A stretch of 26,685 bases of DNA, taken from assembly GCA_964503475.1 (NCBI GenBank), contig CAZCZU010000035.1, forward strand, positions 1 to 26,685, given 5' to 3'. The notes under the pieces were generated by a model. It saw only the letters and a program-made list of their open reading frames with translations, did no database searches and was not told where the DNA came from. Of this stretch, positions 8,111 to 13,961 are shown piece after piece. A program made the position numbers and the translations under genes. Numbering within the stretch: position 1 is the stretch's first letter; the number at the start of each line of letters is the position of its first letter. This DNA is from CAZCZU01 sp964503475 (GTDB lineage Bacteria; Pseudomonadota; Zetaproteobacteria; Mariprofundales; Mariprofundaceae).

Positions 8111-8423
8111 GGCTTCTCCTTTTATTTCACGGTGTTGGCTTGCCGCGATTCGCAAGTGAATCGCGCGGGGCATGCGGACGGTCGCGACCGCAAGCCGCTT
8201 GGGCCGCGATTCGGCTGCCTGCGAATTCGTTGTGGTTTCGTGGTTTCCGGCTTCCCGGCGCGGTCGTGAAGCGAACGCCGCACAATGCACACGGCGGGTG
8301 CGTCGGGTGTGTGTAGTTTGTTTACAAACAAAAAAAATAGGACCCAACGCGAAGCGTTGGGATTGGGTTTCAAATTCTCCCGGCCTTCGGCCGGGAAATT
8401 TCGGCCGCCTTCGGCGGCAAGAA
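8111..8423. other. Candidate origin of transfer (oriT) region
   Basis: This gene-free stretch lies between the relaxosome operon and the TraG operon. An inverted repeat CGCGATTC (8144-8151)/GAATCGCG (8158-8165) lies next to the accessory gene, and a GGTCGCGACC palindrome follows at about 8180. TGCGTCGGGTGTG (8299-8311) closely resembles the F-plasmid nic region as I remember it (TGCGTGGGGTGT then GG), predicting a nick after 8310. Then come three hairpins with 3-nt loops: CCCAACGC/GCGTTGGG (8343-8361), CCCGGCC/GGCCGGG (8379-8395) and GCCGCC/GGCGGC (8404-8418). Location and repeats fit oriT; the exact nick is inferred. Confidence 0.6.
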
Positions 8424-8445
8424 AATGCGCGCTATCGCGCGCATT
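8424..8445 (-). terminator. Terminator-like hairpin after the TraG-like gene
   Basis: AATGCGCGC (8424-8432) and GCGCGCATT (8437-8445) form a 9-bp stem with a 4-nt loop. On the minus strand it begins 11 nt after the TraG-like stop codon and is followed by TTTTCTT, as in an intrinsic terminator. Confidence 0.6.
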
Positions 8446-8456
8446 GGTCAATACAA

Positions 8457-10193
8457 TCATGCCCCACCTCCACCTCGACTCAGCGAATGGCCAGCTACCG
8501 CCGGACCGAAAATGACGACTGCCATAATTAGGGGTGAGTAGAGCTGTAACTCTTGAATCACCGAGACCATTGCCAGCTCCTTGTTCGAAGTCATCTCAAC
8601 CGCTGAAAGCCAGGCATCCAAATTCGACAGAAGGGCCCATGCAATGACGTAGGACTTGCTCCACAGCAAAACCAAAAAGTAATAGCCCAATCTATTCGCC
8701 TGGCCAGGAATCAAGCAGAACAGCCAGACAATAGGAAAAAGAGCCAATAAGAGCTGCTGAACCGCTCCCATCCAGACAGGCATCTTCAAGTTCACGCTTT
8801 CGGTCTCGAAAGCATTTTGGACGTTCGATGCGATTTGGGTACCTGTGGCACCAACAAGTGACCAATACTGCGCCACTGGATTTGTATACTGATTCATATC
8901 GGGCGCATTAGGGTCCGTCGATTGCGATATCGCCGCTGCTTTGCGGAAAAACCTGGCTACAAGCCAGTCTCCCTTCGGAACACCATCTGTGCCTGGAACA
9001 GTCACCGAAAAGTCTTTCGATCTCCTCAGCAGGTGGATCTGTGACTGCGCATCTTTCAAATTATGCCACCCATGCGATTTACGGAATGGCTCATCGTTGA
9101 AGGCCGCTGCTGCCAGAACCTCATCCGCGATCCCCAACCGGTGAGCCGCACCAAGAAAAGTGTAGTTGCCGTCGACCATCGTTTTACAGGTTTGGGTACC
9201 CCCGTCGATGTCGACGGGTAGTCGGGCATATTCCTTCATATTGGCTTTGGAAAATGGGTTCCAAAAATTCGCTTCTTCTCGACCTTTAAGGCCACTGGCC
9301 AACCTCTCAGCCAATCCTGGATCAGTGTTCATGCGCTTGGCGATCACCAGGCCCCAGCAGTTATCCACGAAATATATAGCCCTACGGTCTAGATCTGGGT
9401 CACCGAAATCCATGTTGAGGTTTTGGGTGACACTTTTTACGTGGGCCAGCCCGTATAGAAGGAACCCTTTGTTGGCCACGCGCTCGACGATTGAGGCAAC
9501 CAATTCATCCAAGGCAGCGTTAATTTTGGAAAGTGTGAATGGAACCTTACCGTATGATCCATCCATCAGTGCAAAGTTGTGATCACTGAAATTTTTGAGC
9601 GCTTTTTGGGAACCAAGCCCCTCCGTTCCGTAAGGGACATCGCCACTTTGCGCCTTTCCACCGATTTTCTGCACAACCTCTATTGATGTTACTTGGCCAC
9701 TGGCGGTAAAATTCGGGTAAAACGCCCCATAAATGAGAAAGGCTGTAACAAACCAGGGCATGATTCGTTCACCTGCCTCCTCAGGCTTACCGCGGAGTGC
9801 AAGCGAGGCAATTGAGCCGAGAAACACTACAACAGTCAGAAGATCTATCATCTTCCACGATGCAATCAGTCGGGCAGATAGTAGGCCTTGCTGGGCCATC
9901 ATGTATTCGATGTATGCTCTGCCACCAGGCGACGCTGCCCTGCCACCAGCTCCAACATCGATGATGGAAGTAACAACTGATGCTATTACCGCCATGAACG
10001 CGGCGGAGTAGAGTGCTTTACTTGCGATCGTTCCTTCAGCTTTGCGGCGCGCTGCCGCCAAAATGCATGCCGCGCCCACCAGCATGAAAACCCACTTCGA
10101 GTAAGAGATAATCGTAAGTGCGACGTTTTCCAGCTCTCCGGCTTGGGCCAGGGCCGGTGCAAAGAGCGCGACGAGAAAAATTAGTGGCCTCAT
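8457..10193 (-). CDS. TraG N-terminal-domain-like mating protein
   Basis: The protein has 578 residues. A signal peptide with AQA cleavage near residue 18 is followed by membrane helices (about 30-48, 60-80, 110-128 and 145-160), a long periplasmic region (about 165-460), and a C-terminal cluster of hydrophobic segments (about 470-570). The C-terminal helices with LLLALFPIVWLFCLIPG and the VDNC and CKTMVDGNY segments resemble the TraG_N family, inner-membrane proteins needed for pilus assembly and mating-pair stabilisation. The start overlaps the upstream stop (ATGA). F TraG has a further C-terminal entry-exclusion domain (~940 residues), absent here. The family call is by pattern only. Confidence 0.7.
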   Translation of the reverse strand: MRPLIFLVALFAPALAQAGELENVALTIISYSKWVFMLVGAACILAAARRKAEGTIASKALYSAAFMAVIASVVTSIIDVGAGGRAASPGGRAYIEYMMAQQGLLSARLIASWKMIDLLTVVVFLGSIASLALRGKPEEAGERIMPWFVTAFLIYGAFYPNFTASGQVTSIEVVQKIGGKAQSGDVPYGTEGLGSQKALKNFSDHNFALMDGSYGKVPFTLSKINAALDELVASIVERVANKGFLLYGLAHVKSVTQNLNMDFGDPDLDRRAIYFVDNCWGLVIAKRMNTDPGLAERLASGLKGREEANFWNPFSKANMKEYARLPVDIDGGTQTCKTMVDGNYTFLGAAHRLGIADEVLAAAAFNDEPFRKSHGWHNLKDAQSQIHLLRRSKDFSVTVPGTDGVPKGDWLVARFFRKAAAISQSTDPNAPDMNQYTNPVAQYWSLVGATGTQIASNVQNAFETESVNLKMPVWMGAVQQLLLALFPIVWLFCLIPGQANRLGYYFLVLLWSKSYVIAWALLSNLDAWLSAVEMTSNKELAMVSVIQELQLYSPLIMAVVIFGPAVAGHSLSRGGGGA

Positions 10194-10420
10194 TCATCCA
10201 CTCCTGTAAACAAACGTGCTCGGACAAAGTTGAGAAATTGGCGCGTCCCAAAATAGGCCAGGACGAGGATCAGGCCATAAATCCACTGTGGAAGGACCAG
10301 TCCCCGGAGTGCATGCAAGTATGCGACGGCCATGATGGCGAGCATGCCTACGGCTGCGGCGATCACACTGAACAACACAGATAGGGCGGCCAGTTTGACG
10401 CCACTTCCCTTCAAACCCAT
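10190..10420 (-). CDS. Small two-helix membrane protein
   Basis: The protein has 76 residues from 10420, where ATGGGTTTGA overlaps the stop of the upstream replication-like gene; its own stop overlaps the TraG-like start (ATGA). Two hydrophobic helices (about 8-35 and 44-60) are followed by a short basic-acidic tail. The tight coupling to the TraG-like gene suggests a partner in the mating complex or its assembly. The family is unknown. Confidence 0.75.
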   Translation of the reverse strand: MGLKGSGVKLAALSVLFSVIAAAVGMLAIMAVAYLHALRGLVLPQWIYGLILVLAYFGTRQFLNFVRARLFTGVDE

Positions 10421-11145
10421 TTCGGAAGCCTTGCTTCGGCATGAGCCGTCAAAATGAGTTTGCCGCTCGCTGCTCGCCTGGTGAGCTCCGCGAGCATGGC
10501 CCATGGGTCACGAACTTCCCCGCCAGAAAGAGCCTCATCGAACGCGGCAAGAACTTGCCGTGCTTGACCTGTCTCGATTCGTGACTGCAAAAGGATCGCT
10601 GCAACTCGCGCAGAATCACCGACCCCAACCACACTGGCCGGGAACCGAAACCCGAGAGCCTCTTCGATTCCCGCCCCTGCGAAGGTACCCGCCTTACGGC
10701 GGTCCGGTTTTCTGGATGGTTCCTCTGATGGTTTGGCTGACTTGGGCGTCAGGGGGGGAGAGACCTGGGCGTCAGGGGGAGGCATGGCCTGCATGTCACC
10801 CCCTGACCTAGAGGTCAGGGGTAAGTTTTTGCGTCGATGCTGCCCCGTCCCGTCACAATCTTCGGGGCACCGCAGCAAAAATCGGTAAAGGTTCGGTCGC
10901 GTGTGATCTTCATCGGAGCGCACACCTCCACCGCCAACCACCGTTTCGATTTCACCGATCGCTTCCAATTGCCTCACGCACCTGATTGCATGGCGCGAAG
11001 TGATTCCTGCGTATTTCGCGAGAGTCGAAATGGCGGGCCAGGCCCCCCCATCCCCATCATGGTTTGCGATACCGAGCAGAACGAGTTTTGTTGCTCCCCG
11101 TGTCTGGGAGTGGTGCAAGGCGATCGCTACGGACTCGATACTCAT
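10411..11145 (-). CDS. Winged-helix, replication-initiator-like protein
   Basis: The protein has 244 residues. The N-terminus (about 1-95; SVAIALHHSQTRGATKLVLLGIANH, then ISTLAKYAGITSRHAIRCVRQLEAIGEI) matches helix-turn-helix proteins of phages and plasmids, many annotated as replication or primosome proteins. A Pro/Ser/Lys-rich linker (about 105-155) follows, then a helical C-terminal domain. The DNA coding for the linker carries iteron-like repeats, as in phage lambda gene O. The start overlaps the upstream excisionase-like gene (ATGA). It could instead be a plain regulator; the replication role is inference from fold and repeats. Confidence 0.65.
   Translation of the reverse strand: MSIESVAIALHHSQTRGATKLVLLGIANHDGDGGAWPAISTLAKYAGITSRHAIRCVRQLEAIGEIETVVGGGGVRSDEDHTRPNLYRFLLRCPEDCDGTGQHRRKNLPLTSRSGGDMQAMPPPDAQVSPPLTPKSAKPSEEPSRKPDRRKAGTFAGAGIEEALGFRFPASVVGVGDSARVAAILLQSRIETGQARQVLAAFDEALSGGEVRDPWAMLAELTRRAASGKLILTAHAEARLPKWV
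10744..10821. repeat. Iteron-like repeats inside the replication-like gene
   Basis: GGGCGTCAGGGGG occurs at 10744-10756 and 10767-10779 (period 23 bp). Next comes a perfect 10-bp inverted repeat of the same core, CCCCTGACCT (10800-10809) and AGGTCAGGGG (10812-10821), with a 2-bp gap. That makes four copies of a GTCAGGGG core, three direct and one inverted, within 78 bp of the linker-coding sequence. Confidence 0.7.
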
Positions 11146-11486
11146 TTCCGCAATCCTGCTTCAAGGCCTTCTTTCCTCTCCGCTCGTTGCTGTGCAATCG
11201 ATTTTCGACCACGACGCTGGCCTGGTTTTGGCGACCGAGAGCGTCCGCCCTTTTCGCCGATCGCTTTGCTGATTTCGCTTGCTTGGCACGGCGCCTCGCG
11301 GCTCGCCAGCCAGTCCATAACGGAGGCCCGCAAAAACACCTTTTTGCGCGACGTCAGCTGGATTGCCGGCGGCATTTCTCGTCCGGTCCGCTGCCAATAA
11401 AAAAGTGTGTCTGTTGAGACTCGCAGGAACTCTGCGAGTTCCTCCCACGTCATGACTTCTTTTTCGGCTGCTGCTTTCTTTTGCAT
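11142..11486 (-). CDS. Excisionase/AlpA-like DNA-binding protein
   Basis: The protein has 114 residues. Residues 12-65 (MTWEELAEFLRVSTDTLFYWQR...KVFLRASVMDWLAS) have the pattern of the MerR-like winged helix of excisionases (helix, turn, recognition helix with W-Q, then a wing ending in a VMDWL helix). The rest is basic and probably disordered. Its ATGA overlap links it to the replication-like gene, so it heads the operon. It lies about 1.1 kb from the disrupted tRNA-Ser, fitting a recombination directionality factor or operon regulator. The ribosome binding site is weak, so a start at residue 12 is possible. Confidence 0.7.
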   Translation of the reverse strand: MQKKAAAEKEVMTWEELAEFLRVSTDTLFYWQRTGREMPPAIQLTSRKKVFLRASVMDWLASREAPCQASEISKAIGEKGGRSRSPKPGQRRGRKSIAQQRAERKEGLEAGLRK

Positions 11487-11532
11487 GACCGAACTTTGAC
11501 CAACTTGTGAAAAAAACGCCCTACAGTGAAAC

Positions 11533-11561
11533 TTGACCTATAAACTTTCGGAAATTATCTT
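11533..11561 (+). promoter_or_regulatory. Promoter of a leaderless transcript
   Basis: TTGACC (11533-11538) and TATCTT (11556-11561) are spaced by an ideal 17 bp. The start codon at 11568 begins only 7 nt after the -10 box, so the mRNA would start at or next to the ATG. The related blocks ACTTTGACC (11491-11499) and AAACTTGACC (11529-11538) could be binding sites in this divergent gap. Confidence 0.6.
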
Positions 11562-11567
11562 GCCTGT

Positions 11568-12455
11568 ATGGGACGAAAAGCACGGGAACCAATCCAAGCG
11601 CTAAGAGTCCGTGCTTGGTTCGCGCAAGTGAAACGAGAGCTCGACTGCAAATCAGCCGCTAAGGTCGCAATCACCGCAAAGATGGCAAGAGATGTGACCG
11701 TGGGTGAGCGAACAGATGCCGAGATTTCTGCAATTCGCACCTTTGAGTACTGGTCAAAGGGTACCTACTCTCCCAGTGTCGCTGACCGAAAGCGGCTCCA
11801 TCTTCTAATCGAAAAAAAGGCAGGGTTAAAAGCACAAGAAAGAGCTAATGCCGTCTGGGAATTTGGACCACTTGAGTTCGTACCGACCAATCGCCCCTCG
11901 TCCCTTCCTTCGATCATCGGAGAAGCGATCAAAAACGAGCCACCATATTATTATGGTGCCATTGCCGTGAATTTTTGGGATTACTTTCAATTCCCAACTG
12001 CTGGCCGCTTTCCTGTGCCACCGCGCGAGGTCGAAGTGGTCAATTATGAAACGGTGGAACCGAACCCTCCTCATTTCCCCCGCTACACAAATGCCCTTTC
12101 GAGTCGAATCGCCTTGTTCATGTCGAAATTCGAAGATTACTTTTATGCCGAAGTGAAAAACCGAGAGTTGAGCATGCTTTCCTATTGCGCATCCCGAAAC
12201 TGGATTGGCCGTCAAGACCAAGGGAACTACAAAGAACTCATGGAAGCTCTCATGCAGGTGCGAGACGAAGAGTTGAAGGCAGGCGAAAATATGCAGCTGT
12301 TCAATATGGGAGATATCACCCTAACTGCCGTGAACCAGGCAAAACACTTAGCCGAACTACGCTATCCGTTTTATAAAACCGAGGTAGCAGCTTTTACGGA
12401 TAAGCTGCTTCAAACATTTACCGAGAAGACAAAGGCTCTCCAGATCGTGAAGTAG
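11568..12455 (+). CDS. Hypothetical protein at the element end
   Basis: The protein has 295 residues. The N-terminus is basic (MGRKAREPIQALRVRAWF) and residues 10-85 look like a helix-rich, DNA-binding-type region (VKRELDCKSAAKVAITAKMARD, then FEYWSKGTYSPSVADRKRL), similar in pattern to plasmid/phage proteins that pair a helical region with an unknown domain. The C-terminal half is helical and mixed-charge. There is no signal peptide. It is transcribed away from the excisionase operon from a promoter that leaves no leader, and it is the last gene before the tRNA-Ser junction. A regulator of the opposing operon is plausible, but I cannot name the family. Confidence 0.75.
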   Translation: MGRKAREPIQALRVRAWFAQVKRELDCKSAAKVAITAKMARDVTVGERTDAEISAIRTFEYWSKGTYSPSVADRKRLHLLIEKKAGLKAQERANAVWEFGPLEFVPTNRPSSLPSIIGEAIKNEPPYYYGAIAVNFWDYFQFPTAGRFPVPPREVEVVNYETVEPNPPHFPRYTNALSSRIALFMSKFEDYFYAEVKNRELSMLSYCASRNWIGRQDQGNYKELMEALMQVRDEELKAGENMQLFNMGDITLTAVNQAKHLAELRYPFYKTEVAAFTDKLLQTFTEKTKALQIVK

Positions 12456-12570
12456 CTTTCTGTCACATTTTTGTCACACTAATTCAGTAAAGCTCAAACA
12501 AGTTCAACTTAGCCGATGCAACATAACACGCTGATATTATTGAGATAATCTGGAGAAAAGGGCGGCTCAA

Positions 12571-12595
12571 AAACTAAAAATTCGGTTTTCAAGAC
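12571..12595. other. Probable attachment-site junction in tRNA-Ser
   Basis: On the minus strand the tRNA-Ser match runs from G1 (12625) through the anticodon stem (ACCG, ending at 12583) and then stops abruptly. Expected variable and T-arm sequence is replaced by AT-rich DNA. The crossover therefore lies in or near the anticodon arm (about 12583-12598), a common target of tyrosine integrases. Confidence 0.6.
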
Positions 12596-12625
12596 CGGTG
12601 CATTCAGCCGCTCTGCCACCCTTCC
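12583..12625 (-). pseudogene. tRNA-Ser(UGA), 5' half only
   Basis: On the minus strand GGAAGGG (acceptor 5' strand), a D-arm region GAGCGGCTGAA and anticodon arm CCGGT-CTTGAAA-ACCG are all present, with anticodon TGA at 12589-12591. The T-arm (GGTTCGAATCC) and a normal 3' acceptor strand are missing. A weak CCCTTTT downstream could pair with GGAAGGG by G-U pairs, but only about 19 nt separate it from the anticodon stem, too few for a serine variable arm plus T-arm. It cannot make a working tRNA. An intact copy is expected at the other end of the element, outside the window. Confidence 0.75.
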
Positions 12626-12633
12626 CTGTCCGG

Positions 12634-12657
12634 AAAAAACGAAGCCCGACGATCGGG
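12634..12657 (-). terminator. Intrinsic terminator of serS
   Basis: On the minus strand CCCGA-TCG-TCGGG (12645-12657) is followed by CTTCGTTTTTT (T-run at 12634-12639), 20 nt after the serS stop. It would end the gyrA-serS transcript before the tRNA-Ser remnant. Confidence 0.75.
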
Positions 12658-12677
12658 TCCGTTTCCGAGCCCGCAAT

Positions 12678-13961
12678 CTAGTCGATTGCGATCGTCTGTA
12701 AACCGCCCAGATAAGGCTGCAGTGCCGCGGGGATACGCACCGTGCCATCTTCCTGCCAGCCATTCTCCAGCAGTGCCACCAGCGTACGGCCAATGGCCAG
12801 GCCCGAACCGTTCAGCGTCGCCACCGGTGTCGGCTTGCCCTGCTCGTTGCGATAACGGATACCGGCACGGCGCCCCTGGAACTGGCCAAAGGAGGAGCAG
12901 GAGGAGATTTCACGATAGGTCTTCTGGCTCGGCAGCCACACCTCGAGATCAAAGGTCTTCTGGGCCGAAAAACCGATATCGCCGGCACAGAGATTCACCA
13001 CCCGGTACGGAAGCTCCAGGGCCTGCAGCACGGCCTCTGCGTGAGAGGTCAACTCATCCAGTCGCTCCAGCGCCTCTTCCGGTCGCACCAGCTGCACCAG
13101 TTCCACCTTGTCGAACTGGTGCTGGCGAATCATGCCGCGCACATCGCGTCCGGCCGAGCCGGCCTCGCGACGGAAGCAGGGCGTGTAGGCGCAATGGCGG
13201 ATCGGCAGCATCTCCGCATCGAGGATCATATCCTGATAAAGATTGGTCACCGGCACCTCGGCGGTCGGCACCAGGAAGGCATCCTCACCCTCCAGGCGGT
13301 AGAGATCCTCCTCGAACTTGGGCAGCTGACCCGTACCGGTCATGGTCTTGCGATTGACGATCGCCGGCACCCACACCTCTTCGTAGCCATGGCGATCGGC
13401 ATGCATATCGAGCATGAACTGCATCAGGCCACGCTCAAGCCGGGCACCTGCTCCGCGCAACACCGAAAAACGGCTGCCGGCCAGCTTGGCCCCCGCCTCG
13501 AAATCGACAATGCCCAGTGCCTCGCCCGTCTCCCAATGCGGCGGCACCGCATCGCTACGCGGGGTACCCCAGCGGCGCAGCTCGACGTTATCCGCTTCAT
13601 CGGCACCGTCCGGCACGATATCCAGAGGCGGATTCGGAATCTCCAGCAGCACCTCGGCAAAGGCGGCTTCCGCCTCCTTGGCATCGGCTTCAAGCTGTTT
13701 GACGCGGCGCGATACCTCACCCATACGGGCCAGTTCGTCCGTGGCATCCTCGCCCTGCGCCTTCTTCTGGCCGATCAGCTTGGAGACACTGTTGCGCCTG
13801 GCCTGCAGCTCTTCCAGCTCGCTCTTGAGCTCACGCTGGCGCACATCCAGCGCGCGCGCCTTGCTCCAGGCCGAGCCGTCACCCACCACATCCGTACCCC
13901 GGCGCGCCAGGGACTGTTGCATCTGCTCGAAATATCTACGGAACTCCTGACGATCAATCAT
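12678..13961 (-). CDS. serS: Seryl-tRNA synthetase
   Basis: The protein has 427 residues, the usual length. It charges tRNA-Ser with serine using ATP in the cytoplasm. The N-terminal tRNA-binding coiled coil spans about residues 30-105. The class II catalytic core has motif 2 CFRREAGSAGRDVRGMIRQH (residues 266-285 approximately) with the serine-site TAEVP segment before it, and motif 3 NGSGLAIGRTLVALLENG near the C-terminus. Its start overlaps the gyrA stop (ATGA), and a terminator follows. Base use matches gyrA and not the flanking elements, so it belongs to the host core genome. Confidence 0.98.
   Translation of the reverse strand: MIDRQEFRRYFEQMQQSLARRGTDVVGDGSAWSKARALDVRQRELKSELEELQARRNSVSKLIGQKKAQGEDATDELARMGEVSRRVKQLEADAKEAEAAFAEVLLEIPNPPLDIVPDGADEADNVELRRWGTPRSDAVPPHWETGEALGIVDFEAGAKLAGSRFSVLRGAGARLERGLMQFMLDMHADRHGYEEVWVPAIVNRKTMTGTGQLPKFEEDLYRLEGEDAFLVPTAEVPVTNLYQDMILDAEMLPIRHCAYTPCFRREAGSAGRDVRGMIRQHQFDKVELVQLVRPEEALERLDELTSHAEAVLQALELPYRVVNLCAGDIGFSAQKTFDLEVWLPSQKTYREISSCSSFGQFQGRRAGIRYRNEQGKPTPVATLNGSGLAIGRTLVALLENGWQEDGTVRIPAALQPYLGGLQTIAID

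Noticed and set aside
8111..8347. An N-terminal extension of the ribbon-helix-helix protein across the oriT-like region.
   Set aside because: The extension has no matching domain, the internal ATG at 8110 has a clear AAGGAG, and the upstream DNA is full of inverted repeats better explained as oriT.
12566..12625. An intact tRNA-Ser using the CCCTTTT downstream as acceptor strand.
   Set aside because: Only about 19 nt remain between anticodon stem and that segment, so there is no T-arm, and no GGTTCGAATCC-like sequence is present.
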